Shown one piece after another: positions 16,323 to 25,523 of a stretch of 64,000 bases of DNA. Position 1 is the stretch's first letter; every line of letters begins with the position of its first letter. The DNA is from Planctomycetota bacterium (GTDB taxonomy: Bacteria > Planctomycetota > J058 > JAJDCP01), in the NCBI GenBank assembly GCA_029260765.1, contig JAJDCP010000077.1, positions 18,390 to 82,389 on the forward strand. The letters run 5' to 3'. The notes beneath the pieces are model-generated. The model did no database searches, was not told the DNA's origin, and saw only the letters and a program-made list of their open reading frames with translations. The position numbers and the translations under genes were made by a program.

Positions 16323-17453
16323 ATGAGCAAGTCCGAACCTTCGTCGGTCTCCGCGGGCCGGCCCGGCAGTGGTGTCTACCCACGCAGCCCGCTTGGCGAG
16401 AGCGAGCCGGGCATTCCCACCGGACGCGATGTCGAGTGGGAGCCGCTCGTCGACTACCGGCGCCACGGCGTCAGCGAGACCACCATCCACGGCGCGGTGG
16501 CCTGGGCCAGTGGCAGCAAGGTTGTGCACTCTTTCGGCGGCAACGTGCTCTGCTACGGCCGCAGCATGATGAAGCCTTTTAGCATGAAGGTCTTTGTCGA
16601 CGACCTGGCAGAATGCAGCTGGACCCAGAAGGCCATCGCCGTCTCGAGCCACAACGGCGACACCGAACATGTGGCCGCGGCGCAGTCCTTGCTGTCGAAG
16701 TCCGAGTGGGGGCTGATGCAGACCCCCCTCGACGTGCCGCTGGTGCAGTTCGGCCGCCAGGTGCGGCGCGCGCGGCGCTGGTTCCATTGCTGCTCGGGCG
16801 AGCACGCCGCCATCCTGCGCGGCTGCCGTGCGCGTGGTTGGAAACGTGCGGGCTACACACTGCCCCAGCACCCGTTCTTCAGCGCTTTTCTCGAGGTGCT
16901 GCGCGGCTACCTGGGAAGCGACTGGAAGCCCCTGCGGGTCGCCAAAGACGGCTGCTCTTTGCCGACGGTCTCCAATACCGTCTCTGAGCTCGCCATCTTG
17001 TTCGCCGGCCTGGCGGCGCAGCGCGAGAGCGACTGGATCTGGCCGGCGATGGTGCGCCACCCCGATCTGATCGGCGGTTTCAACCGCCTGGACAGCACGA
17101 TCATCAAGGCCGGCGCTGGCAAGGTGATCGCCAAGGAAGGTGCCGACGGCCTGCTCGGCATGGCGATCGAGCACCCCGACTACCCCGACGGCCTCGGGGT
17201 CGTGGTCAAGATCGCTCACGGCTGGAATGCCCAGGCCACCTGGTATATCGCCCGGGCCATCCTCGGAGTGCTCGGCATCGAGCTGCGCAACCCCTATCCG
17301 TTGCACCGGCAGAAGGCCTTCATAGTCCCCGGTGTGGTGCCTCCAGAGCGGCTCGCCGCGCTCGAGCAGGTACCGACCTGGGATGAATGGGATCCCGACC
17401 AGGACCGCTGGTACTACCGGTGGGAAGACCACCAGACGCAAGGAGGCCCGTGA
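16323..17453 (+). CDS. Asparaginase II family (rhizobial-type) protein
   Basis: A 376-residue protein of the asparaginase II family (Pfam PF06089), unrelated to classical bacterial asparaginases. Family motifs are present: RSMMKPF (SxxK pair), SHNGDTEHV, HCCSGEHAAIL, DGCSLPT and GGFNRLDS. In the Rhizobium etli enzyme, as I recall, zinc is held by two Cys and a Lys; here the CSGKH-type motif reads CSGEH, so the Lys is Glu and activity may differ. The length is typical. The stop overlaps the next start (GTGATG), and the gene leads a co-directional set with two LigB-type subunits, suggesting it hydrolyses an amide or acts on a nitrogenous ring-cleavage substrate or product rather than asparagine. 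Confidence 0.82.
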   Translation: MSKSEPSSVSAGRPGSGVYPRSPLGESEPGIPTGRDVEWEPLVDYRRHGVSETTIHGAVAWASGSKVVHSFGGNVLCYGRSMMKPFSMKVFVDDLAECSWTQKAIAVSSHNGDTEHVAAAQSLLSKSEWGLMQTPLDVPLVQFGRQVRRARRWFHCCSGEHAAILRGCRARGWKRAGYTLPQHPFFSAFLEVLRGYLGSDWKPLRVAKDGCSLPTVSNTVSELAILFAGLAAQRESDWIWPAMVRHPDLIGGFNRLDSTIIKAGAGKVIAKEGADGLLGMAIEHPDYPDGLGVVVKIAHGWNAQATWYIARAILGVLGIELRNPYPLHRQKAFIVPGVVPPERLAALEQVPTWDEWDPDQDRWYYRWEDHQTQGGP

Positions 17454-18355
17454 TGGCTGCGCGCGGGAGCATCGTCGGAGGGGCGCTGGCGCCCCACCCT
17501 CCTCACCTGGTCTACGCCGAGAACCCGCCCCAGAATGAACCGAGGGCCGAGTGTGGCTGGGAGGTGCTGCGCTGGGGCTACGAGCGCTTCCGGCGCGACC
17601 TGGCCAAGCACTCCATCGACGTGATCGTGGTGCTGTCTGCGCACTGGCAGACCTACATCGGCAACCACTTCCTCGGTGTGCCGCATTTCAAGTCGCTGTC
17701 GGTCGATCCGATCTTCCCCAACCTGTTCCGCTTCCACTACGACCTGAAAGTCGATGTCCCGCTGGCCGAGAGCATCTGTGAGCGGGCGGCGCAGGCGGGC
17801 GTGGTCACGAAGATGATGCGCAACCCCGACTTCCGGGTCGACTACGGCACCATCGTCTCCTGCCACCTGACCCGCCCCGCGTGGGATCTGCCGATCGTTG
17901 CGATCTCCTCGAACCGCTCGCGCTTCTACTACAACGTCGAGGTGATGCAGGAGCAGATGCTCGCCCTGGGCAGGGCCACCCGCGAAGCGATCGAAGCGTC
18001 AGGACGTCGGGCCTTGTTGCTGGCTAGCAACTCTCTGTCTCACAGGCACTTTACGGTCGAGCCCGAGGTGCCCGAAGACATGAGCCGCGAACACATCTAC
18101 AACCACAACCAGTACCTCTGGGACATGCGCATGATCGAGCTGCTGCGTTCAGGGAAGACGCGTGAGGCTGTCGACATCATGCCTGAGTTCGTCGAACAGT
18201 CGGTCTCCGAGGCCGACTCCGGAGCGTTGACCTGGTTGTTGGCCAGCCTCGATTTCCCCAGCCAGCCCGCCGAGCTGTATGCCTACGGCAACGTCATCGG
18301 CACCGGCAACGCAGTGCTGGCCTGGCTGCCCCCCACCCCGGCGGCGGTCTCGTGA
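17453..18355 (+). CDS. LigB-type extradiol dioxygenase, catalytic subunit (AmnB-like)
   Basis: A 300-residue type II extradiol ring-cleavage dioxygenase subunit. The three iron ligands expected from 2-aminophenol 1,6-dioxygenase beta subunits (His13, His62, Glu251) appear here as His15 (LAPHPPHLV), His64 (LSAHW) and Glu253 (SEADSGAL), shifted by exactly two. A catalytic role cleaving an aromatic or aminophenol-type ring with O2 and Fe(II) is likely. ATG 17453 overlaps the stop of the asparaginase-like gene by one base, and the stop overlaps the next GTG start by four bases, so translation is coupled. The true substrate is unknown. Confidence 0.83.
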   Translation: MAARGSIVGGALAPHPPHLVYAENPPQNEPRAECGWEVLRWGYERFRRDLAKHSIDVIVVLSAHWQTYIGNHFLGVPHFKSLSVDPIFPNLFRFHYDLKVDVPLAESICERAAQAGVVTKMMRNPDFRVDYGTIVSCHLTRPAWDLPIVAISSNRSRFYYNVEVMQEQMLALGRATREAIEASGRRALLLASNSLSHRHFTVEPEVPEDMSREHIYNHNQYLWDMRMIELLRSGKTREAVDIMPEFVEQSVSEADSGALTWLLASLDFPSQPAELYAYGNVIGTGNAVLAWLPPTPAAVS

Positions 18356-19278
18356 GCGCGCCGCAGAAGAAGGCGGGCGCGGTGATGGGCATGTTGGTGC
18401 CTGGCTTGCCGCAGCCGTTGCTGGTGCCGGAGCAGAACGCGGGCTGGATGCGGGTGCGGCGCGGCATGGAAGCCGCCCGTGAGCAGGTGCAGAGCTGCGG
18501 CGCCGACTTGATCTTGATCTACAGCGTGATGTGGCCGAGCGTCATCGGCCATCAGATCCAGGCCGACCCGGCGCCGGAGTGGGTGCACGTCGACGAGCTG
18601 TTCCATGAGCTCGGCTCGATCCCGTACCAATTCCGCGTCGATGCAGAGTTCGCAGAGGCCTACCGCGAGCGGGCTTGCGCGCGTGGCCTGCACGCCCGCA
18701 CGGTGGCGTACAAGGGCTTCCCCATCGACACGGGCTCGATCGTGGCGCTCAAGCTGTTGAACCCCGACAACGCCCTGCCGGCCTGCATCGTCTCGAGCAA
18801 TGTCTACGCCGACCGAGCGGAGACGGTGGTCTTCGGCAAGGCCGCCGCCGAAGCTCTGCAGGCCCAGGGCAAGCGGGCGGTGGTGGTGGTCGTCAGCACG
18901 CTGTCGAACCGGCTCTTCACCAGCTTCATCGATCCGGCTGACGACCACTTCCACTCTCTGAAAGACGATGAGTGGAACCGCAAGCTGCTCGAGTTCCTGG
19001 CCGCCGGTCGGCTCGAAGATGTTGCCCAGCTCTCGCGTGAGATCCACCGCCAGGTGCGCGTCAAGAAGGTGGTGAACTTCAAGCCGATGTGGTGGCTGGC
19101 CGCCGTGATGGGCCAGCACAACCGCTACACGGGGGAGGTGCACGCCTACGAGCCGATCTATGGCAGCGGCGGTGCGGTGGTCTCTCTGACCCCTTCGCAG
19201 GAGAGTCTGGGGGAGAAGGAGTTCGACGAAGAAGACGTCGAGGTCTACCGCGGCGACCGCGAAGTTCTGGGAAGCTGA
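18352..19278 (+). CDS. LigB-like dioxygenase, non-catalytic subunit (AmnA-like)
   Basis: A 308-residue paralogue of the preceding protein. It keeps the fold and a similar length, but the ligand positions are lost: VPGLPQPLL replaces APHPPHLV, and IYSVMW replaces LSAHW. Known aminophenol dioxygenases are heterotetramers of one catalytic and one inactive subunit, which fits this pair. The GTG start overlaps the preceding stop by four bases. The last 25 residues are acidic and unlike the partner. Confidence 0.8.
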   Translation: MSAPQKKAGAVMGMLVPGLPQPLLVPEQNAGWMRVRRGMEAAREQVQSCGADLILIYSVMWPSVIGHQIQADPAPEWVHVDELFHELGSIPYQFRVDAEFAEAYRERACARGLHARTVAYKGFPIDTGSIVALKLLNPDNALPACIVSSNVYADRAETVVFGKAAAEALQAQGKRAVVVVVSTLSNRLFTSFIDPADDHFHSLKDDEWNRKLLEFLAAGRLEDVAQLSREIHRQVRVKKVVNFKPMWWLAAVMGQHNRYTGEVHAYEPIYGSGGAVVSLTPSQESLGEKEFDEEDVEVYRGDREVLGS

Positions 19279-19290
19279 GGAGAGAGCTCG

Positions 19291-19818
19291 ATGGACTGTA
19301 CTTTCTCCCATCCGATCCGCTGCGACAGAGCCACATTCTGGCGCTTGTTTCTCGACCCCGAGTACAACGAGCAGCGGCACCGCGTGGGCCTCGACTTCCC
19401 GCTCTACGAGGTCTTGGAGTTCGAGAAACGGCCCGATGGCAGCGCTTCCCGGCGCTTGCTGCTCGAGCCGCGTCTGCATATTCCCGCCATGCTGCACAAG
19501 CTGGTGGGGAACACCGCGCGCTCCGAGGAGAGTGGCCGTTTCGATCCGGTCCAACAGCGGTTTTTCTGGCAGGTGAAGATGCTCGGGCTCGGCGACAAGG
19601 TCTCGCTCAGTGGCGAAAACTGGCTGGAAGACGGCGCATCGGCGGGCGTTGAGCGCCACGTGCGCTGTTCGATCACGGCCCGTGTGCTCGGGCTGGGTGG
19701 CTTCATCGAGAGCTTCATCGCCAAAGGCGTGCGGGACAACTACCAGAAGGCCGCCGACTTCACCAACCGCTGGCTGGCCGAACGGGCCGCGCGTAGCCTG
19801 CCGGGCGAGCAAGCCTGA
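19291..19818 (+). CDS. DUF2505-type START-like protein
   Basis: A 175-residue protein that looks like DUF2505, a START/SRPBCC-like fold with a hydrophobic ligand cavity. The opening MDCTFSHPIRCDRATFWRLFLDPEYNEQ and the tail with IESFIAKGVRDNYQKAADFTNRWL are typical. ATG 19291 follows AGGAGAG and is 12 bases after the dioxygenase stop, so it probably belongs to the same transcript. It may bind a small hydrophobic molecule of the pathway. Confidence 0.72.
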   Translation: MDCTFSHPIRCDRATFWRLFLDPEYNEQRHRVGLDFPLYEVLEFEKRPDGSASRRLLLEPRLHIPAMLHKLVGNTARSEESGRFDPVQQRFFWQVKMLGLGDKVSLSGENWLEDGASAGVERHVRCSITARVLGLGGFIESFIAKGVRDNYQKAADFTNRWLAERAARSLPGEQA

Positions 19819-19839
19819 AGCTCTCCCCTGGAGCGGACG

Positions 19840-22800
19840 ATGGGCAACGAACAGCAGCAGGTCCGCCGCTGGTGCGCCCAACAGAAGAGCGCTGGGCGCA
19901 GCCTCAGCGTGCGCTTCGGCGGTCTGGACGAGCTCTCCCTGAGCATGACCTTCAGCCGCATCGAGCAGGCGAGCAGCCCGACGCAGCTCGGCTCGCTACA
20001 GAGTCTGGCTGGCGAGCCCGCCGAGCCGGTCGTCGAGGCGCCGAAACCGGCGGTCGAGGCGGTGAGCGCCGCGCTCGATCCTTCCATGGTTTCGAACCCC
20101 GGGATGCCCGCCCCCCAGCATGACGTGGTCTCTGCCGCCGCCCCGATCAGCGCGGACAGCGAGGACGCCCAACGCTATGAGGTGATGCACGCCCTGCACG
20201 GCGGCATGGGCGTGGTCTACATCTGCTACGACCACGAGCTCGACTTCGCGTTCGCGATCAAGACCTTCCGTCAGGACGCGTTTGTCGAGAGCGCCGACAT
20301 GCTGCTGCAATTCCTCAATGAGATCGAGATCTGGACCGAGCTGCGCCCGAGCAGCAACATCGTGCGCGCCTATGGCACGCGCCTGATCGGGCGCAACCCG
20401 TTCTTGTTCCTCGAATTCTCGCCGGGCCAGAACCTGCAGCAGCTGCTCGAACAGACCCCACTCACGCCCGCCGATGCGGTCGAGGGCGGGCTGATGATCG
20501 CGCGCGCTCTGAAACACGTGCAGGGCTGTTCGCCAGGCTTGGTGCACGGGGACTTGAAGCCATCGAACATCTTGGTTGAGAATCGCATCGCCAAGGTCAC
20601 CGACTTCGGCCTGGCCCGCACGACCAGCGATGAAGGTGGCCGGGTGGCGGGCACGCCCGCCTACATGAGCCCGGAGCAATGGCGGGGAGATGCCCTGACA
20701 CCCAAGACCGACGTCTACGCGCTCGGTCTGCTGCTGTACGAGATGGTCGCGGGACGCCGGCCGTTCCAGGCCGATTCCTTGGACGCCACCAAGCAGGCGC
20801 ATCTCGCCGAAGAACCCGCCGTGCTGGAGCTTGACGAGCCATGGCAGGAGCTCGGCCGCCTGGTCGCTGCCTGCCTGCGCAAAGAAGCCTTCGAACGTCC
20901 CGGGTTGACCATGGTGATCGCGCAATTGGAGCGTCTGCGCAAACCGCGTCAGGCCCAGCAGCTGCGCGATTTCGGCGACGACATCTGCCACTACTTCGGG
21001 GGCATGCGTACCTGGCAACGCATCCAGGGCGCGCTGGGTTTTGGCGAGAAATTCACCGGCGTCGACGAGGCGATCAGCAAGCAGCTCGACCAGCTGCCGC
21101 ACGAGCCCCACGGGGCACGCCTGCTCGAGCGCCTGCGCTCGTTGTCGAAGCTGCGCGAGCGGAACCTGGGAGCCTTCCGCGCTTGGAGCGCGCGCGACCT
21201 CGACCTCAGCTGGGTCACGCTCCGGGGGCTGTCTCTGGAGAAGGTCTACCTGCCCGAGGTGCGGCTGGCCGGTAAGGACCTTGCGGGCACGCAGCTGCAA
21301 GGGGCGGTTTTGCGCGGGGCAGACTTGCGTGGAGCCGATCTTCGCGGCGCGGACCTCAGCGGTGCGGATCTGAGCGGGGCACAGCTGGCGGGCGCGGATC
21401 TGCGCGACACACGGCTCGAGAACGCCCGCCTGTTGGCAGCGGATCTGAGCGACGCGGACCTGCGGGGCGCCAAGCTGGGCGCCACCGTGCTGGAGCGCGC
21501 GCGCCTGCCGCGGGCCCGGCTCGATGGTCTGCAGCTGGTCGGCTGCCCGCTGCTTGGCTGCGACCTCAGCGAGGCATCGCTGGTGGGCGCAGACTTGCGG
21601 GGCGCGGCGCTGACGGATGTGCGGCTCGATGGTGCCAACCTGCGCAAGGCACAGCTGCAAGAGGCCCGTCTGGCGGGGACCCGGCTGCAGAACGTGTGCC
21701 TGGTCGAAGCGGACCTGCGCCAGAGCGATTGTCAGGGCAGCAGCTTCGAGCGCTGTGATCTGCGCGGTGCCCGCCTGGAGCGGGCGATGTTGGCCGAGTC
21801 CCGGCTGCACCACAGCTCGATGTTCGCGGCGCGCCTCGAGCAGGCCGATCTACGCGGCAGTCTGCTGGTGGACGTCGACGCACGGGAGGCGCAGTTGAAC
21901 CGCGCGGACCTGCGTGAGGTACGCTGCGATGATGTCGATCTGCGTGGCGCCGAGCTGTCCTTCGCCCGCACCGATGGTCTGCGCACCGACGCGGCCAGCC
22001 GCTGGCCGGATGGTTTTGTCTTGGGACACGATGCACCCGGCAGACGATCCCAGACCCTGCGCATCGAGCTGGCCGTCGACAACGCGGCCGACGGCCAACT
22101 GTATCGGGGCCGCCCTCCCCGCCTGTGGGTGTGTACCCCGGCGCCGGAGCCAGATGTGCAACGCACGGTCAGAGCAGAGCTGACGCGCCTGGCCGAGCTG
22201 CCGGAGCTGGGCGAAGCATTGCCCGCCGCCGTCCAGCTGACGGAGGCGGTGGAAGCCGGCTTTCCGGCCGCCAAGCGCCTGGCCGACCTGGTTGTTTGCG
22301 AGCTTGTGGATGGGCAGCTCGTTTTCAGTCACCGAGGCCGCGCGCGGCTGCAGAGGTGGCGTGACGGGGAGTTGGAAGTCTGTCGGGCTGCAGGCAGCGC
22401 GTCCGCCCAGCCACAGATCCTGACCCCCAGAGTGGGCGACGTGTACCTGCTCAGCGATCGAGCCTTCACCGCGGATGCCCTGCGGGAGGCGCCCTCCGCT
22501 GAAGGGTTGGCATTGTTGCGTTGCCGCCTGTTGCGCAAGCGGCCCCATGCTTCGATGCTCTTGTTCCGGGTGTGCGACAGCCTGAACCACTTCACGTTGC
22601 GACCCTGGGGCCCAGTCGTGGCGATGGCTTTGGGCGCCGGATCCGAGCTTTGGGCGCTATCCGCCGGCGGGGTGCGCTACGCGATCGACACCATCCGCCG
22701 CAGTCCACGGGTGCTGGGCAAACTGACGGGCCACGTTCTGGCCCAGGCGCCGTCCGGGCAAGTGCTGCTTGGAGATCAGAAGCGATGCATATTGGCGGAT

Positions 22801-23637
22801 CTGCGCTCTTCAACGCAGACTGTGTGCCTGACGAAGGGCCGCGTGCGCCGTGCGCGCTTCAGCTGCGACGGACAGGTGTTGGCGCTGGGCAAGCAGTTTG
22901 GAGGCATCGAGCTGCGTGGCTGCCAGGAAACTGGACCTGCACGTGACAAGGCTGCCGTGTTTCTAGGGCGCCGGTTGCTCAAGTTGCCCGATACAGAGCT
23001 TACCGCTCTCGAGACAGCGCCGGAGTGCAAGCAGCTCGTACCGGCGCCGGGGGTCGCGCAGGATAGCCTCGAGGCCCTACAGTCGTCCGCAGGCGTCGAG
23101 AGGGCGCGGGCGGCCGCAGCCTGCCTCGGGCTGTGGCTGGCGCAACGTCCAGAGCTGCTGTCCTTGGGTGCGAAGGCCGGCAGCCTGGCGCTGGGTTTGG
23201 GCAGCGTCTTGCTCGTCGTCGACCCCCAGGGAGTTGTGCGCCACGATCTGCTCGCAGGGAGCCAGCTCGAGAGGCTGGCCTGCTCGGACTCCGGCAATCT
23301 ATTGGCGTGCCGTACCTGGTGCGCCGGCGAGAGCCTTGTCCACGTGTACGGCCCCGGGCAGGACAGCTCTGGGCGCGTCGAGGGCCGCTACCCGCGCCGG
23401 GCCTTCCGCGCTCGGGCCGGCGCGTTGGCCTTCGGCGCTGATCGCTGGCTGGCGAGCGCTGTCGGCAACGAATTGCGGCTCTGGGACCTGCGCAGGGAGC
23501 GCGCGCCGCGGCTGATCTGCGAGTCGGTGCCGATCACCGGGCTGGCCTTTTCGCCCTCCGGTGATCAGCTGGCGTGGAGTCTGGCAGACGGGCATGTCGG
23601 CGTGTGGTATCTGGAGTTCCATCGGGTGGAGAGCTGA
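19840..23637 (+). CDS. Ser/Thr kinase with pentapeptide repeats and beta-propeller-like C terminus
   Basis: A 1265-residue protein. Residues about 105-370 are a kinase domain: LHGGMGVVYIC, FAIKTFR, VHGDLKPSN (Gly replaces Arg of HRD), TDFGLART and SPEQ. Residues about 460-720 contain some 50 pentapeptide repeats of the A(D/N)LXX type, predicted to fold into a right-handed quadrilateral beta-helix. The last 500 residues contain WD/PQQ-like stretches (ALAFGADRWLASAVGNELRLWDLR, ITGLAFSPSGDQLAWSLADGHVGVW). No membrane helix was seen, so it is probably cytoplasmic. It starts 21 bases after the DUF2505 stop and may be transcribed with the operon. An intrinsic terminator follows it. Confidence 0.85.
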   Translation: MGNEQQQVRRWCAQQKSAGRSLSVRFGGLDELSLSMTFSRIEQASSPTQLGSLQSLAGEPAEPVVEAPKPAVEAVSAALDPSMVSNPGMPAPQHDVVSAAAPISADSEDAQRYEVMHALHGGMGVVYICYDHELDFAFAIKTFRQDAFVESADMLLQFLNEIEIWTELRPSSNIVRAYGTRLIGRNPFLFLEFSPGQNLQQLLEQTPLTPADAVEGGLMIARALKHVQGCSPGLVHGDLKPSNILVENRIAKVTDFGLARTTSDEGGRVAGTPAYMSPEQWRGDALTPKTDVYALGLLLYEMVAGRRPFQADSLDATKQAHLAEEPAVLELDEPWQELGRLVAACLRKEAFERPGLTMVIAQLERLRKPRQAQQLRDFGDDICHYFGGMRTWQRIQGALGFGEKFTGVDEAISKQLDQLPHEPHGARLLERLRSLSKLRERNLGAFRAWSARDLDLSWVTLRGLSLEKVYLPEVRLAGKDLAGTQLQGAVLRGADLRGADLRGADLSGADLSGAQLAGADLRDTRLENARLLAADLSDADLRGAKLGATVLERARLPRARLDGLQLVGCPLLGCDLSEASLVGADLRGAALTDVRLDGANLRKAQLQEARLAGTRLQNVCLVEADLRQSDCQGSSFERCDLRGARLERAMLAESRLHHSSMFAARLEQADLRGSLLVDVDAREAQLNRADLREVRCDDVDLRGAELSFARTDGLRTDAASRWPDGFVLGHDAPGRRSQTLRIELAVDNAADGQLYRGRPPRLWVCTPAPEPDVQRTVRAELTRLAELPELGEALPAAVQLTEAVEAGFPAAKRLADLVVCELVDGQLVFSHRGRARLQRWRDGELEVCRAAGSASAQPQILTPRVGDVYLLSDRAFTADALREAPSAEGLALLRCRLLRKRPHASMLLFRVCDSLNHFTLRPWGPVVAMALGAGSELWALSAGGVRYAIDTIRRSPRVLGKLTGHVLAQAPSGQVLLGDQKRCILADLRSSTQTVCLTKGRVRRARFSCDGQVLALGKQFGGIELRGCQETGPARDKAAVFLGRRLLKLPDTELTALETAPECKQLVPAPGVAQDSLEALQSSAGVERARAAAACLGLWLAQRPELLSLGAKAGSLALGLGSVLLVVDPQGVVRHDLLAGSQLERLACSDSGNLLACRTWCAGESLVHVYGPGQDSSGRVEGRYPRRAFRARAGALAFGADRWLASAVGNELRLWDLRRERAPRLICESVPITGLAFSPSGDQLAWSLADGHVGVWYLEFHRVES

Positions 23638-23720
23638 GCAGGCGGCGACAAGCCTGCGCTGAGGGAAACTCGCCCCAGCGATCTGCAGGGCGGGTCGCCG
23701 CACCATCTGGCCGTTTGCCC

Positions 23721-23763
23721 ATCATTTCCTTTGCCGCCAGGGGAGGAAACGATGTTCTTTTTC
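23721..23763 (+). terminator. Rho-independent terminator after the pentapeptide kinase
   Basis: ATCATTTCCT (23721-23730) pairs at 9 of 10 positions with AGGAAACGAT (23744-23753), followed by GTTCTTTTT. It ends the transcript that includes the kinase gene. The right arm also resembles a Shine-Dalgarno (GGGAGGAAACG) before an ATG at 23752; I treat that 29-codon frame as a by-product. Confidence 0.65.
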
Positions 23764-23879
23764 GAACTCACGGCGAGGCGGGTGGCTGTTTCACAGCTGC
23801 GCCTGCAGCCTGAATCTGGAAGTTGTGCCGGGCTGATGTAGAATACTCGCAAGGTCAACCAATATGGGAGTTTCCGATC

Positions 23880-23984
23880 ATGGGTGAGAAACGGCAAAAA
23901 CGCGAGACGAAGAAGCCCAAAACCTCGCAGAAGAAAGTCAACCCGAAGCACCTGCCTCCGCATCTCCGGCAGCCCGCCAAGTAG
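23880..23984 (+). CDS. 34-residue very basic protein
   Basis: The frame starts MGEKRQKRETKKPKTSQKKV and ends at TAG 23982. Fourteen of 34 residues are Lys or Arg, and the C-terminal half carries PPH/QPA motifs. GGGAG lies about 11 bases before the ATG, and a TAGAAT -10-like hexamer lies at 23839-23844. Very small Lys/Arg-rich proteins of this sort are usually nucleic-acid or ribosome associated, but I do not recognise a family. It converges on the PLP enzyme gene with 10 bases between the stops. Confidence 0.6.
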   Translation: MGEKRQKRETKKPKTSQKKVNPKHLPPHLRQPAK

Positions 23985-23994
23985 AGCTCCGGTT

Positions 23995-25257
23995 TCAATC
24001 CAGAGCGTGCCGCAGGTCCCGCTTCAGGTCCGACAGGTGTTCGATACCCACTGACAAGCGGATCAGACCCGGTCCCACACCGAATCTCTGCAGCATCTCG
24101 GGCGGCACATCCGCATGGGTCATCGAACGGGGATGTTCGACGAGACTCTCCGTCCCTCCCAGGGATACGGCCAGGCGGATGACCTCAAAGCGGTCCAGGG
24201 CCCGGAACGCCGCCTCCTCCCCACCGGCTACGTCGAAAGCGATCAGCGAGCCCGGCCCGGTGCACTGCTTGTCGTAGATCAACTTCTGCGCACTCCCTTC
24301 CTCGAACAGGCCCGGATAGTACACCCGCTCGACCTTCGGATGCTCGGCCAGTAGCTGCGCGAGCGCCCGGGCGTTCTTGGCCTGGCGGCGCATGCGGATC
24401 GAGACGGTCTCCAACGAGCGCAGCAACAGCCAGCCAGAAAAGGGCGTGGCCATGGTGCCCAGAATCGTCCGCATGGCGGTGATCTCTTTGAGCAAGCCCT
24501 CGGGACCGGTCACCACCCCCGCGATCAGATCGCTGTGGCCGCCGATGAACTTGGTCGCCGAGTAGATCACCAGGTCGGCGCCCAGCGCCGCGGGCCGTTG
24601 GAAGACCGGACCGAGGAAGGTGTTGTCGACGGCCGTCACGATCGGACGCTCCCCCACGCTGAGGCGGCGCGCCAGGGCCGACACCGCCTCGATGTCGACC
24701 ATCAGGTTCGAGGGATTGGCGGGGGTCTCCAAGTAGATCACACGCAGCTTCTCAGGGCCGATCTGTTCTGCCTGGGCGGCCAACTGTGCGACGAAGTCGT
24801 CGCCGGCTGGAATCTGGGTCACCTCGATGCCGAAACGCGGCAGGATGTTCTCGAACAGGAAGTGCGTGCCCCCGTAGACCGGCGCGCTCGAGAGCACGTG
24901 GTCGCCGGGCTGGAGCAGAGCCAGCATGCTGGTGGAGATCGCGGACATGCCCGAGGCGAAGGCGGCTCCTTTTTCCGTCTGGTCCCAGGCCGCCAATCGC
25001 TCTTCGAACATCTGCAGGTTGGGGTTGTTGAGCCGGCTGTAGATCAGGCCCGGGTCTTCCCCCTTCTCCCGGTCCTTGAGACCGTAGGCGAGCTCGAAGA
25101 AACGTTTGCCATGCGCGGCCGACTCGAACTGGAAGGTCGAAGTCAGAAACACCGGGGGCTTGATCGCCCCTTGGGAGAGGCTGGGATCATAGCCGTAGCC
25201 CAGGGCCAGGGTTTCAGGATTGAACGGCCTGCCGCCGCTGCTATGGGTGCGTTTCAT
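23995..25257 (-). CDS. Cys/Met metabolism PLP-dependent enzyme (cystathionine gamma-synthase / methionine gamma-lyase family)
   Basis: Predicted 420 residues with the full family signature: YSRLNNPNLQMFEERLA near the N terminus, SAPVYGGTHFLFENILPRFG, DNTFLGPVFQRP and the PLP lysine context SATKFIGGHSDLIAGVV. It probably catalyses a gamma- or beta-elimination or replacement on a sulfur amino acid; the family cannot be split further by eye. I start at ATG 25257 (GAGG upstream) because it gives the usual length; the frame continues open to 25713 but with no credible start. Cytoplasmic, monocistronic. Confidence 0.87.
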   Translation of the reverse strand: MKRTHSSGGRPFNPETLALGYGYDPSLSQGAIKPPVFLTSTFQFESAAHGKRFFELAYGLKDREKGEDPGLIYSRLNNPNLQMFEERLAAWDQTEKGAAFASGMSAISTSMLALLQPGDHVLSSAPVYGGTHFLFENILPRFGIEVTQIPAGDDFVAQLAAQAEQIGPEKLRVIYLETPANPSNLMVDIEAVSALARRLSVGERPIVTAVDNTFLGPVFQRPAALGADLVIYSATKFIGGHSDLIAGVVTGPEGLLKEITAMRTILGTMATPFSGWLLLRSLETVSIRMRRQAKNARALAQLLAEHPKVERVYYPGLFEEGSAQKLIYDKQCTGPGSLIAFDVAGGEEAAFRALDRFEVIRLAVSLGGTESLVEHPRSMTHADVPPEMLQRFGVGPGLIRLSVGIEHLSDLKRDLRHALD

Positions 25258-25523
25258 GGCGAGGACCTCTGGGTGGGGGGATGCCTGAACTGGCTGCCAT
25301 TGTCGCCGCGAAGGCAGGCTCCGGAAAGGGGGTAGCTCGCCCGATACTGTCTGCCGCAGCCGTGAAACACACCGCCCACTCGGTGCTGGACACCAAGTCC
25401 GGGGCGCATGGGCGTGGGAGCTTGGCCGCTCCTCGCGCCAGACAGGCTCGGTCACGGGAATCGCGAGCGCTGGGCATGCCCGATGCTGCTTAGACAGCCA
25501 GAACTGCAACAGAGGGAATTTGC

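Noticed and set aside
23752..23841. 29-codon ORF after GGGGAGGAAACG
   Set aside because: The supposed ribosome site is the right arm of an intrinsic terminator stem, and the first codons are its T-tract.
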